64,000 nucleotides of DNA from Opitutia bacterium (GTDB lineage Bacteria > Verrucomicrobiota > Verrucomicrobiia > Opitutales > Opitutaceae), in NCBI GenBank assembly GCA_016187925.1, contig JACPIS010000039.1:124001-188000 (forward strand), given 5' to 3'. Both the position numbers and the translations under genes were made by a program. Positions 37,913 to 47,136 of this stretch are shown here, in pieces (within the stretch, counting starts at the first letter, position 1; each line of letters opens with the position of its first letter). The notes under the pieces were generated by a model. That model had not been told where the DNA came from, did no database searches, and was given only the letters and a program-made list of their open reading frames with translations.

Positions 37913-38547
37913 GCCGACGAGTCATCCGAAAAACTCCGGACAACCAACCGCTGATTGACGCCAGGGCGTGTATTCAAAACCGGTTTGTCATCCTGAGCTA
38001 AGCGAAGGATCCACGGCATTGAAGGCCATATCGCGAGCGAAAGTATGGATTCTTCACTTCGTTCAGAATGACAGGTTGAGTTGATGGGTGGGGTTTGAAG
38101 ACGCACCCTAATGCACGCTAATCGGCCAAGGGAAGCGGAGGCTCTTCGTTTGGTCCCTGCACCCGCCCAGCGAGGTTTCATGGATTTATCCTGCGGCAAC
38201 TTCATCAGCGCCGGTTAGCGAAGATGAGCGGTTGGCCGGCTGCGGGATTGGGGCTTATTCCGCCTCGGCTTGGTTTGAAATGGAGCCGGGGCGCCCTCGC
38301 CTCCGGGGGCACAAGACCGGCCCGAGATCGGCTGGCTCCAGATGCTGGCGGTTTGATCAAACACCCCGGAACTTGCTCCAAGGGATGCCTTCGTACTGCT
38401 TTCGGAGATCCTTCGGACATCCTTGCTAGACGCTTCTGCGCCGGCGTCGGCGCGCGGCCATCAGCAGGTTGCGCCGGCCCGGGTGGCCGCCGGAGAAAAT
38501 CCTTGCACGCCCGGAGGGGCGCCGTAGCTTGCCCGACTCCGTGCTGG
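37913..38547. other. Gene-free stretch upstream of tRNA-Glu
   Basis: 635 bases. Contains the second copy of the 85-base palindromic repeat (37987-38074). The rest holds no frame with protein-like composition. A segment near 38347 (TTTGATCAAACACCCCGG and on to CTTGCTCC) weakly resembles one near 46910, so it may be another decayed repeat. Confidence 0.6.
37987..38074. repeat. Dispersed palindromic repeat, copy 2
   Basis: Arms GTCATCCTGAGCTAAGCGAA and TTCGTTCAGAATGAC, same plan as 16001-16089 with different centres. Confidence 0.85.
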
Positions 38548-38624
38548 GTCCCCATCGTCTAGCCCGGTCAGGACACCACCCTTTCACGGTGAGAACCGGG
38601 GTTCGAATCCCCGTGGGGACGCCA
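38548..38624 (+). tRNA. tRNA-Glu (TTC), canonical
   Basis: Acceptor GTCCCCA / TGGGGAC, G73 and encoded CCA. Anticodon TTC at 38583-38585 in loop CTTTCAC. D-loop contains GG, T-loop TTCGAAT: the normal elbow. This is the internal reference against which the array tRNAs at 56-59.5 kb are abnormal. An integrase fragment follows 73 bases later. Confidence 0.96.
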
Positions 38625-38696
38625 TCTTAACTCCTTGGAGACAAGGAGTTCATTTTCTGCCGAAGCTCGGTTGCCAGTTGACATGGCAACCGATGC

Positions 38697-38969
38697 ATGG
38701 AGCAAACCAAGTTCAACGTCAGCCGGTTCGAGAATCGAACCGGAACCGTCCCGTGGCGAGTCACGGGCTACCTTTACGGAATTCGCGTCCGGAAAAATTT
38801 CCCGACGCGTGAAGAAGCGGCGGCCGAGAAGGCCGCCTTGGAGATCAAGGCCATCCAGACGGCCAGTGGTCAGCGTGCGGCAGTCACGTCGCTGAGCGAT
38901 GTTCAACTGCGTGAAGCCGAGTCGCTCTTCCACCTTGTTGCGGTGAAGGCGATGCGCATAGGGGCGTAG
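38697..38969 (+). pseudogene. N-terminal stub of a tyrosine recombinase (integrase)
   Basis: 90 residues. FENRTGTVPWRVTGYLYGIRV then RKNFPTREEAAAEKAALEIKAIQ resembles the arm-type DNA-binding N-terminus of phage integrases found next to tRNAs in related genomes; LSDVQLREAESLFHLVA resembles the start of the next helix. It stops before any catalytic Arg/His/Tyr. Directly downstream of tRNA-Glu, so it marks a lost integrative element. Confidence 0.65.
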
Positions 38970-39053
38970 TCGGTGGCGCGGTGCGCGGACTGGGGTTGGG
39001 TCGTTTTCTGGCGGTCATTCTGCGGGATCTATTTTCCGCCCGCCGGGCCCGCC

Positions 39054-40508
39054 TCATTGACCGGAGCCCACCAACTGCACCGCATCGATCTCTTTCCAAC
39101 CGGGACCGGCGGCAAGGTTCAGTGTGATCCTAACCTTCGCCACGAGATAACCCGTCTGCGGTACGCGGACGGCAAACCAGACGATCTCCCGCACGGCAGG
39201 AGTCTTGAAGGCATCAACGCCTTCCCACCAGACGTGCGAGGTGCCATCGGGCTCAATGGCTTCGATCTTCGTAATCGCGCCCGCCGCGTCGTTTTGCCGC
39301 ACACGTATCTCGGTGGCGTGCGTCGGCTGGGCAAAGGTCACTTCAAGCCAGTCCGTGCCGCGGTCCTTGTTTTCGGAACACCACGCATCGGGGCTGTTGC
39401 CCGCCGTGAAAATGTTCGGAGCACCAGTTGCCTGCTGAGCCGAGTACTGCGTCCTGCCGTATTGCGTCCCCGCGATGGCTTTCGTGGCCCACAGGCCGGC
39501 CGGATCGGCGATGATTTTGGCATCGATGAGTTCGGCGGCCGGAACGACGGTTCCGTTCGGCCGTGCAGCGGAGCGGGCCGGAGTTGCCGCAGGAGTAGGC
39601 GCGTTCGGCCCCGGAACGGTGATCGTCGGCAAATCGCCGAACTTCAAAGCTTCGTTCCCCGGCAGCAGCAACACGCTGGAGGGCGGCCAGGTCCACCCCG
39701 GTGGATTGGCTGACGGCGGCGATTCCTGCCCGCGGGCTTGGTAGACGTGCGCCTGCGTCTCAACCAGCATCAGCGGCGGCGGGCCCGGAGCTTTGGGCGA
39801 AAGCATGCCCGCGGCCCGGTTGACACAAATCATCGCGGCCAGCGGATTGTCGCCGTTTAATGCCACAGCGGCACGCAGGCAGAGCAACTCGAAGTCGTCG
39901 GGGGTTTTCGCGAGCACCCCATCCAGCAGGCGTGCCGCCTCTTCGAAGGCGCCGGCCGAAAAGGCGATCTGGGCCCGCGCCAGCGTGCGCGCACTCACCC
40001 GCTCCGGCGCGGAGGAAAGGGCGATGATGCGCAAGGGCATCTCCTCCGAGACCACGGCACCCGACCATCCCGGGTTTCCCTTGAGCGAGAGGCGGGCGCG
40101 CACGACGTAGTCTCCCGCGGCAATGCCACGGGTCGAACTTTCGGCGAAAAGCCACAGACCGCCCGCAACGCGGCTGCGGTCCAGGATCGCCCGCGGAGAC
40201 GCGGGGGTGCCAACCGGACTGGCCCGGGCGATGACCGCATTGCTTCCGGCGACTGACAGCTCAACCACGACCGCGTCCACCCAGGTGCCAGTGGCCGGCG
40301 CGAGTTCGACGGTGCCGGTGCCTGCATTCGGGGATTCCAGCCGCACCGCGACGCGGAGCGGCTCGCCTTGCTCCAATGAGTCGTCCACCAAGCCGCGCAG
40401 GGAAAGTGAAATTTCCGGGGCCGTCGCATCGGATGCGGCCCGAAGCAACGACGTCAGCAGGCACAGGATCACCACCGGATGGAAAAGCTGGAGGGGAAGT
40501 TTCATCAT
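39054..40508 (-). CDS. Secreted protein with discoidin-like C-terminal domain
   Basis: 484 residues. Signal peptide MMKLPLQLFHPVVILCLLTS. Residues about 30-165 are beta-rich (LSLRGLVDDSLEQGEPLRVAV); 170-240 hold a TPR-like helix pair (ARTLARAQIAFSAGAFEEAARL). C-terminal 130 residues (WCSENKDRGTDWLEVTFAQP onward, ending GPGWKEIDAVQLVG) look like an F5/8 type C or related carbohydrate- or protein-binding domain. Start overlaps the stop of the metzincin gene (ATGA). Confidence 0.6.
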   Translation of the reverse strand: MMKLPLQLFHPVVILCLLTSLLRAASDATAPEISLSLRGLVDDSLEQGEPLRVAVRLESPNAGTGTVELAPATGTWVDAVVVELSVAGSNAVIARASPVGTPASPRAILDRSRVAGGLWLFAESSTRGIAAGDYVVRARLSLKGNPGWSGAVVSEEMPLRIIALSSAPERVSARTLARAQIAFSAGAFEEAARLLDGVLAKTPDDFELLCLRAAVALNGDNPLAAMICVNRAAGMLSPKAPGPPPLMLVETQAHVYQARGQESPPSANPPGWTWPPSSVLLLPGNEALKFGDLPTITVPGPNAPTPAATPARSAARPNGTVVPAAELIDAKIIADPAGLWATKAIAGTQYGRTQYSAQQATGAPNIFTAGNSPDAWCSENKDRGTDWLEVTFAQPTHATEIRVRQNDAAGAITKIEAIEPDGTSHVWWEGVDAFKTPAVREIVWFAVRVPQTGYLVAKVRITLNLAAGPGWKEIDAVQLVGSGQ

Positions 40509-43066
40509 TTCACCTTGCGCGGCGGAATCGCGTCGTTGGGACAGATCTGACTAAAGCAGTCGCCCGCGTCGGCCGCCGCGTTGCCATAGCGGGATTGCGG
40601 CAGGCTGGGTGGATGGGGCGCATTGTTCCCCGTGCCCGTGCCGGAGTGGCAGATTTCCATGCCGATGCGCTCCGTGCCGGGCGTCACCAGATACAACGTC
40701 TTCTCCTTCGTATTCCTCGCCTCGTAGAATTTGGCGAAGTAGTACCGCATCACGCATTCCTGGTCGCCGGAGTGAACCCCGTGCTCTTGGCCGAGCATGC
40801 CCCGCATGCCGAAGGTCGCCCTCGTCAGTTGATCAATGTACTCGTCAACGAACGCCTTAAACGCCGGCGAGCCGGCCGGCTTATCATGAAAGGCACGGCC
40901 ATAGAGGCTCTCAATCACCTCGCGCAGGCCCGAAGCCACCAGCCATTGCCGCGCCTGCACATACAGGGGATACGTCTTCGTCGCTATATCATGCCCGTTC
41001 TCTTCCCAGAGATTGACCACGGTGCCATCGCCAGATCGAAAGTGAGGACGCCCTATCTTGTTATCGGGTACATTGGGCGGGATGAATGACACGGAGTAAC
41101 CGGTGGTGTCGTCCGGCCCATGATGCTCGACGCCCACCGAGTGCAGTAATTCGTGCGCGATGGCGCGATCATAGGCGAAGATCGTGTCCTGGGCCGGCAG
41201 GTTGAAAGGCTGGTTGAAGATACTCTCTGGATTACCCCGGGAGAGGATGCCGACGCCTTTGGTGATGCCGGGGCGTCCCGCGACGCCGGCCTTCGTCATG
41301 GGTGTGTCGGCGCCATTGTCTCCCAGCGCGGCGCGGGTGAACGTCTTCACCCATACCCCGTGCTGGTCCACCAGGTGCGGAGCGTCGCGGTGGTTGCCGT
41401 TCATCAGACGCGCGTCCTGCGACATCTCCCAGCGGCGCAGTTTCGAATGCACCCGCAGTTTCGAAAGCGTCTCGAACAGCGCGATGCCGGGCCGGCCGTC
41501 GAAACCAATCATGTTCAACACGAAAAAGTCCTTCTGCTTCGGATCGCCCTCGAGGTGGTTCCCATGTTCCACCCAGCCGCGGTATTCCTCGTAGAGCGTG
41601 TAGCCGTCGCCGTTGTCCTTCTGGCCCTCGACCTTCTCGTTGTCATCGTCGTCGGCGAGTTTCTCGACGTCGTGCGCCTTGCGCCAGCTGTTGGCGATCC
41701 AGCCCGGACTCTTCATCTTCGGCAGACGCGGGGTCTCGCCGATGTCTTTCATCACGCCCTCGATCTCGCGGCCGTCATTCAGCCGGCACACGGCGCGGAG
41801 CGAGGCCCGGCCGCCGAAGTCGTAGCTGTCGATCCTCACGTCGGCGTAAGGCTGCCCCTCGTCGTTCCGAGTCGGATCGGTGACTTCCAGTTTTTGGTCC
41901 GAATTGCTCAGGGTGCCGCCCGCCACCGCGGCCAGGCGCAGATCGTAGTCCGTGTCCTTGGCGTTGAGCGGCCAGTTCAGGCACACGCCGGGTTCGCGCG
42001 AAGCGTCGAGGAGCTCGAAGCGGATGCTCTTCACCCGGGGAATGAACGTTCCCTGTCCCGCCTTCGGCTTGAGCGTGGCGCGCGCCGTGAGGTTGTTGCC
42101 GGGCTCGGCCGGCTTTTTGATATTCCCCTCCGGCCGCCACTCATCGTAACCGGGGACAGTGATGACCAATTCAACCGGAGGCAGGGAAATATCGATCTGC
42201 CAGGAGACTTCGAGGGCGAGGTCCCACGAACCATCCCAGCCCGCCGGTTTCGGGACCGGGATCCGGGTGGTGCCGATCAGTTCGTTCGCCTCGCCCGCCA
42301 GGGGCTGGCCTTTCACTTCGGCGACGATCTGATAATTGCTGTAGCCGAGATTCATCTGGCCCGGTCCCATATCCAGAGGCACGTTGGCCTCGGACTCTGA
42401 ATGGATGTCGTGACCCTCTTCCGTATGATCACGGACCAGGGTCTGGTGGACGGCCTCCATTGTCGTGGCCATGTCGGGCATCAGCGTGAACTGAAGGTCG
42501 TAAAGTTTTTCCTCCGGGCGGATTTTGACGAAGGCGTTGACGAGATTCCCCCCGAACACTTTCTGACCCTTGTAGGCCTCGGTCCCGTGGCCGCTGCTCG
42601 CCCGGGTCTCCCCATGCGCCGTCCCGGATTCACTCGACGTCATCGTCTCGGAAATCCGGCCGGTGATTTCCACCTGATCGCCCCGCGGAAACCACGTGAC
42701 CAACAGTGGCGGCGTGGCCTTGGTCAATTTTTCAGCATCGCCGGCCAGCACGGCGGCCTGCATGGCCTCCATCTGCTTCAGCTGGGCTGCTTCCGACTGG
42801 CCGGTCGGAATATCGTACGCTTCGGTGGGCCGGACTTCGATCCGGCCGCTAAATAGATCATTCACTTCCAGGCTGGTTTCGCTGTGGCTGTAGGCATCCT
42901 GCGAAGACTTGGTGGCGCTCCCGCGGTAACCGATCTGGAAAGTGAGGTAGTGCTTCTTGGGTCCGTCATCGTCATGCTTGGAACTGTCGGCCCCCGAATG
43001 ATCCTGCCCGTGGGAATACGGCACCGCGAGCCCGAGGGCAGCAAGAAACACGACGGCACTGCGCAT
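40505..43066 (-). CDS. Secreted metzincin-like protease
   Basis: 853 residues from MRSAVVFLAALGLAVPYSHG, a signal peptide. The zinc motif HELLHSVGVEHHG (HExxHxxGxxH) is near residue 640, in the C-terminal third, and FGMRGMLGQEHG about 130 residues later could supply the Met-turn. The N-terminal 300 residues are beta-rich with no recognised domain; an acidic stretch EKLADDDDNEKVEGQKDNGDG occurs near 490, where Asp/Gly runs suggest calcium sites. Probably a two-gene secreted system with the discoidin-like protein. Substrate unknown. Confidence 0.65.
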   Translation of the reverse strand: MRSAVVFLAALGLAVPYSHGQDHSGADSSKHDDDGPKKHYLTFQIGYRGSATKSSQDAYSHSETSLEVNDLFSGRIEVRPTEAYDIPTGQSEAAQLKQMEAMQAAVLAGDAEKLTKATPPLLVTWFPRGDQVEITGRISETMTSSESGTAHGETRASSGHGTEAYKGQKVFGGNLVNAFVKIRPEEKLYDLQFTLMPDMATTMEAVHQTLVRDHTEEGHDIHSESEANVPLDMGPGQMNLGYSNYQIVAEVKGQPLAGEANELIGTTRIPVPKPAGWDGSWDLALEVSWQIDISLPPVELVITVPGYDEWRPEGNIKKPAEPGNNLTARATLKPKAGQGTFIPRVKSIRFELLDASREPGVCLNWPLNAKDTDYDLRLAAVAGGTLSNSDQKLEVTDPTRNDEGQPYADVRIDSYDFGGRASLRAVCRLNDGREIEGVMKDIGETPRLPKMKSPGWIANSWRKAHDVEKLADDDDNEKVEGQKDNGDGYTLYEEYRGWVEHGNHLEGDPKQKDFFVLNMIGFDGRPGIALFETLSKLRVHSKLRRWEMSQDARLMNGNHRDAPHLVDQHGVWVKTFTRAALGDNGADTPMTKAGVAGRPGITKGVGILSRGNPESIFNQPFNLPAQDTIFAYDRAIAHELLHSVGVEHHGPDDTTGYSVSFIPPNVPDNKIGRPHFRSGDGTVVNLWEENGHDIATKTYPLYVQARQWLVASGLREVIESLYGRAFHDKPAGSPAFKAFVDEYIDQLTRATFGMRGMLGQEHGVHSGDQECVMRYYFAKFYEARNTKEKTLYLVTPGTERIGMEICHSGTGTGNNAPHPPSLPQSRYGNAAADAGDCFSQICPNDAIPPRKVK

Positions 43067-43149
43067 GAAGAGGCCGGATCGCACGGCGGCTAGGCAAGTT
43101 GATCGGCGCCGGGGCGTCGATGGTATTCGGGGCCGGGTATGAATCGAGG

Positions 43150-43303
43150 GCATCGGTAACACACTGTCCGGGGACATGGGTTACACTTTCAGGCTCTGGC
43201 CTGGGACCAAGTAACCGCCATGGAACAGCAGCGACGATTCGTCAGTCTCGCGGCCACGGGCCGCTTCACGTTAACGGAGTTGTGCGCGGATTTTCACGTC
43301 TAG
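43150..43303 (+). mobile_element. IS481-type insertion sequence remnant
   Basis: 43220-43303 encodes 28 residues, MEQQRRFVSLAATGRFTLTE then LCADFHV and stop, matching the N-terminus of IS481-like transposases before their helix-turn-helix. The preceding GTCCGGGGACATGGGTTACA is the style of an IS481 end. The rest of the element is gone; its stop overlaps the esterase gene's stop on the other strand. Confidence 0.6.
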
Positions 43304-44160
43304 CGGGTCGCCGGCAGCGCCCAGTCGAGGAAGCCGGGCAGGGCTTGCGCCCAGGTGGTCTCGTGGTGTTTGCCGCCGGGAATCTCGGTGTAATGCAGGT
43401 TGGCTCCGCGCCGGAAGCCGCGCAGCACGAGCGCGTCGACCAGCTCGGTGGTGTCCTGCACGGCATCGATCACGCCGTTGCCGTCGCGGTCGTCCTTTTC
43501 TTCCGCGGTGCCGATCGCGAACCACAGGCGCACAGGTGGCGGCACCGGTGTTTCGCGCACGCGCCGGTGGGCGAGGCGCGAGGTCTGTTGCGCGGCCGGC
43601 GAGGAGTTGTCGCCCCGCCACCAGAACGAGCCGGAAAAAATCCCGGCGAAACCGAAGACGTCGGGGTGGCGCCACGCGAGGTCGAACGCCGCGAGCCCGC
43701 CGAGCGACGCGCCGAAGACGCCCGTGCGCGCCGGGTCGGCCGTCACGCCGTAGCGGGCGCGCACTGCGGGCAGTACGCTCGCGATGACGAAGCGCTGGAA
43801 CTCCGCCGCCTTGCCGCCGCGGCCCGCGTAGTCGGGCAGTCCCGCGAGGCCGTATTCGTCGAGCCGGCCGTCGCCCGCGGTGATCGCGACGACGAGCGGG
43901 GGCACCACCGCACCTTTGGCGGCGAGGGCCGCGAGCGTTTCCTCCAACCGCCATTCCTTCATCATCTGTCCGTCGAGGGCGATGAGGACGGGCGTGGACG
44001 GCGTCACGCCGCCCGGCGGCAGATAGACGCGCACCTCGCGCGGCGGCAGATCCCCGAAGGTCAGTCCGGGCAGCACTTCGCTGGAAGCGCCAAAAATAGC
44101 GACGCCCGGGAGCGCGAGCAGCCGAACGAACCAGAGCGCGAGAAAACGGCAGGCGGGCAT
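43300..44160 (-). CDS. Exported esterase (esterase D-like)
   Basis: 286 residues from MPACRFLALWFVRLLALPGV, probable signal sequence. PPREVRVYLPPG near residue 40, VLIALDGQMMKEWRLEET near 60, nucleophile elbow GVFGASLGGLAAFDLAW near 150, C-terminal EIPGGKHHETTWAQALPGFLDW with the histidine. DRDGNGVIDA near 225 looks like a calcium loop. Third esterase of this type in the window. Confidence 0.87.
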   Translation of the reverse strand: MPACRFLALWFVRLLALPGVAIFGASSEVLPGLTFGDLPPREVRVYLPPGGVTPSTPVLIALDGQMMKEWRLEETLAALAAKGAVVPPLVVAITAGDGRLDEYGLAGLPDYAGRGGKAAEFQRFVIASVLPAVRARYGVTADPARTGVFGASLGGLAAFDLAWRHPDVFGFAGIFSGSFWWRGDNSSPAAQQTSRLAHRRVRETPVPPPVRLWFAIGTAEEKDDRDGNGVIDAVQDTTELVDALVLRGFRRGANLHYTEIPGGKHHETTWAQALPGFLDWALPATR

Positions 44161-44541
44161 GCTTCGATTTGGCGCGCCTTCCGCGCCGAGGCAAGCCGCG
44201 CGCGGGGATAGAACGTCGGGGCGTTCCGCCTTCGCCGAGGCGGCGGCGGATAAGAAAGCCCCTCCCGCAATATTGGCCGCAGCGAGGGCGTCGCGGCGAG
44301 GTAAGATAATTCGCTTCGTTGGCGTGTTGAATCGGGCGCAAGGAGCCGACCGCACGATCCATGGCAGCCTGATCGCGGCTCAGCGGGAGCTGAGCCCTCC
44401 AGCCAAGCGCGGCAGTCGCGGCTCGCCACCAGATCGATCCCCGCGGTCCGGGCCGTCGCAAACGAACCGCCTCTTGGCCGCGGCGGAAGCGCCGCGGCTC
44501 CAGGGATGGGTCAGCGACCGGCGCGACGCGCGCGGGCCGAC
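44161..44541. repeat. Gene-free stretch with two palindromic repeats
   Basis: GGCTCAGCGGGAGCTGAGCC at 44376-44395 belongs to the 34.3 kb family. 44456-44503 (GGCCGCGGCGGAAGCGCCGC and onward to CTCCAGG) recurs at 45655-45702. No gene seen. Confidence 0.7.
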
Positions 44542-44961
44542 TCAATGATCCTTCAAGACCTCGTCAGCGGGTTTGACGGTGTTCTTCTCATGCGCGGCGG
44601 CGTTGTCCTTGGCCTTCTGCACGGCCTTGCCGTAAGTGGTCTGCGGTGGATTGGCGGGCTTGGTTTCCACCGGCTTGCTCTCGCGCGGTTTTTCCTCGGC
44701 CGGCTTGGCGGCCGAAACCGGAGCGGCGGGAGCGGACGCGGCGGCGGTCTCCTCCAGTTTGCTCGCCGGGATTTTGCCAGTGAGGTTGTGATACTTGATG
44801 ACGACCTGGGTGCCGTCGCGCGCGACGAGCTCGACCACGGTGCCCGCCTTGAGTGAAACGATGTTGCGGTCCGCCTTGAGCAGGGCCGGCTGCTTCAGGG
44901 TGACTTCCTCGGCCAGCAGCGAAGCGGTGAGGGCCAGCAGAATCAGTGGGAGGCGTTTCAT
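44542..44961 (-). CDS. Small exported protein, SH3-like
   Basis: 139 residues from MKRLPLILLALTASLLAEEV, signal peptide. Residues 20-70 (LKADRNIVSLKAGTVVELVA then VVIKYHNLTGKIPASKL) look like a bacterial SH3-type beta barrel; the rest is a low-complexity Pro/Lys/Ala/Glu tail. Function unknown. Confidence 0.65.
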   Translation of the reverse strand: MKRLPLILLALTASLLAEEVTLKQPALLKADRNIVSLKAGTVVELVARDGTQVVIKYHNLTGKIPASKLEETAAASAPAAPVSAAKPAEEKPRESKPVETKPANPPQTTYGKAVQKAKDNAAAHEKNTVKPADEVLKDH

Positions 44962-45231
44962 GATGACGGCAGAATAGCCGCGCGCGCTGCGGGCCGGAAC
45001 CGCAAAGTTTGGTGAAAATCCCGTGACGCCCAGCCGCCGCCCGGCGCGCGATTTTTCCCGGAAGCGGGACAATCGGCGCGTGGTGCGCGCACGGTGACGT
45101 AAGAAAATGAAGTTTCATGTAACTCGGGCGGCACCGGAGTGTTTTCCCCGCCAGCCCCGGAAAATTTCCGGAGCCACAAACCAATCCAAGTCCAACCACG
45201 AAACCTCCGCGGCCAACGCGGAATCTCTCCC

Positions 45232-45621
45232 ATGAAATCCATCAAGCTCATCGTCGGAGCCGCCTTGCTCGGCGGGCTCCTCGCCGCCCCGACCTTCGCC
45301 GCCACGAACCTCGATCGCTACGTCGACCACTACAAGGTCGTGCGGACGGACGTGCCGCTGCCGGCCAAGGTGGTGAATCCCACGGACCTGCCGGCGCGCT
45401 ACATCGGCGCCGTCGTGAATGTCACGCTCACGGTCGATGCGACCGGCCAGCCGCGCGACATCGCGCTGGAGTCGCCCGACGCCGAACTCGCCAACCTGCT
45501 CGTGCCGGTCGTCGCGCAATGGCGTTTCACGCCCGCGCAGAAGGACGGCGTGCCGGTGGCGAAGCGCATCCTGCTGCCGCTCGCGCTCGGCTCGAAGTAC
45601 CAAAACCCCTCGCTGCGCTGA
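45232..45621 (+). CDS. Periplasmic TonB C-terminal-like protein
   Basis: 129 residues from MKSIKLIVGAALLGGLLAAP. After the signal peptide, YIGAVVNVTLTVDATGQPRD and LVPVVAQWRFTPAQKDGVPVAKR match the TonB C-terminal fold (the RFxPAxxDGxPV element). It has no membrane anchor or proline linker, so it is not a complete TonB. A repeat unit (45655-45702) follows. Confidence 0.75.
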   Translation: MKSIKLIVGAALLGGLLAAPTFAATNLDRYVDHYKVVRTDVPLPAKVVNPTDLPARYIGAVVNVTLTVDATGQPRDIALESPDAELANLLVPVVAQWRFTPAQKDGVPVAKRILLPLALGSKYQNPSLR

Positions 45622-45712
45622 GCGCGGCGTCGGGTGCGCGGAAGCCCGCGCGCGAACGAAACGGCTTTCGGCCGCGGCAAGGGCGCCGCGGCTTCAGGGC
45701 TGAAGTCCGCGC

Positions 45713-46654
45713 TTACGGGGCAACCCCGGCCGGCGTCCGCGCCGGGCGCGGGATCTCGATGCGGATGCGCGTGCCGGCGCCCAGCTCCGAGCGGATCCAA
45801 AACCGCCCGCCGAACTGCTTCGTCACGAGGAAGGCCTTGGTGAGACCGAAGCCGCCGCCCATCGTACGCACCTCACCCACGTTGCTGCCACGCTTGCCGT
45901 AGTGCACGACGGTCTGCAGCTCGCCGGGCGGGATGCCGCGCCCCGTATCCTGCACGGTGAATTTCAATTGGTCCGCCGTCTCGTAGAGGCCGGCGCTGAT
46001 CGTGCCGCCGAGCGGCGTGTACTTGCGGGCGTTGGCCATGAGATCGCGCATCACGTCCTTGAAGACGGGCGGCAGCGCGATGGTGCGCTGATCCTGGCTC
46101 TCGATGACAAAATCGACATAATAATCCGCCGGTTCCTGCCGGGCGAGGTTGTAGATGATGCGGTAGCGACCGTGGCTGTTCTTCTCGATGGCGGCGAACA
46201 CGGCGCGAAATTCCGCGCGCAACTCGTCGATGGGCACATCCACCCAACGGCCGGGAGCCTGTGCCCGGGCCAGAATTTCCCGGGCGCGCACCAGAAAGAT
46301 GTCAAAGACCGAGCGGATGTTCGCGAGCGAGTCCTGCACCTCGGGGGTGTGGGCTTTGCTCGGGTTGCAGGTCAGCACATGCGTGATCATCCGGTCGATC
46401 GCCGCGATGGTCTCCGGCAACTCCGCCGCGTGGCGCAGGCTCGCGGCCGGATCAACCAGATCGGCCTGGATGTGCTCGCACAGGGTGAGTGCGGGCCGCA
46501 GCAGTTCCGCGTCGTTGGCGAGAGTCAGCCCGAGCACGACGAGTTCTCCGTGCAGCACGTTGAGCACGTTGAGGACCGAGTGAAGGTTCAGCAGCGAGGT
46601 CTCGCCGGGGCTGAGCGGGGGGATGTCGGTGATCTCTACTTCCAGATGGGGCAC
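45713..46654 (-). CDS. Histidine kinase-type ATPase protein
   Basis: 313 residues. C-terminal HATPase: N-box DLMANARKYTPLGG near residue 208, DTGRGIPPGELQ near 240, MGGGFGLTKAFLV near 268. N-terminal helices with LLNLHSVLNVLNVLHGELVVL carry two His that could be the phosphoacceptor; a standard H-box is not obvious. No membrane segment, so a soluble sensor or an anti-sigma-type kinase. No response regulator next to it. Confidence 0.8.
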   Translation of the reverse strand: MPHLEVEITDIPPLSPGETSLLNLHSVLNVLNVLHGELVVLGLTLANDAELLRPALTLCEHIQADLVDPAASLRHAAELPETIAAIDRMITHVLTCNPSKAHTPEVQDSLANIRSVFDIFLVRAREILARAQAPGRWVDVPIDELRAEFRAVFAAIEKNSHGRYRIIYNLARQEPADYYVDFVIESQDQRTIALPPVFKDVMRDLMANARKYTPLGGTISAGLYETADQLKFTVQDTGRGIPPGELQTVVHYGKRGSNVGEVRTMGGGFGLTKAFLVTKQFGGRFWIRSELGAGTRIRIEIPRPARTPAGVAP

Positions 46655-47136
46655 AAAAAAACTCTACGCGCCGCCCCGGTGGTAGCCACCTCAAAAGCTC
46701 CACCGCAGCACGCGGCGCGGCCGCCGCTCACCCGACCGGCGCGCTCCCTCTCGACGAGGACGAGCGCAGAGGCGCGGTCGGCGGAGGCGCGTGCATTCAC
46801 AGTGGGTCCGATGCCCCGGAGCTGGCTCCGGTTTGGTTGCGGTGTAGGAGCCTGCAAGCAGGCTCCTGCAACTATGAAAGCAAGAGGCGGGCAAGTTGAG
46901 ATGGCGCTGGCTTGATTCAACGCCCCAGGGCTTGCTCCGGTGATCTTCGTGCGGGAAAAACGTTTTCGCGCGAAAGAGTCGGCCGGGCCAAGGCGACCCA
47001 CACCGGAGCAATGCGTGGGGGTTAATCCCTTGTCTCGCGGTGTGAATCCCCTGCGCGAACCGTAACGGAATTATCAAAACCGGCCGCCGGGCGGCAGGAC
47101 GCTTAGGTGGCGGATGGGCGGGCCGTTTATGCGGGC
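46655..47136. other. Gene-free stretch with one palindrome
   Basis: 482 bases. GTAGGAGCCTGCAAGCAGGC and onward (46843-46870) is a hairpin of REP style. No credible gene in either strand; weak similarity around 46905 to 38347. Confidence 0.6.

Noticed and set aside
38224-38562. 112-codon frame before tRNA-Glu
   Set aside because: Runs into the tRNA gene and has random Arg/Gly/Pro-rich composition.
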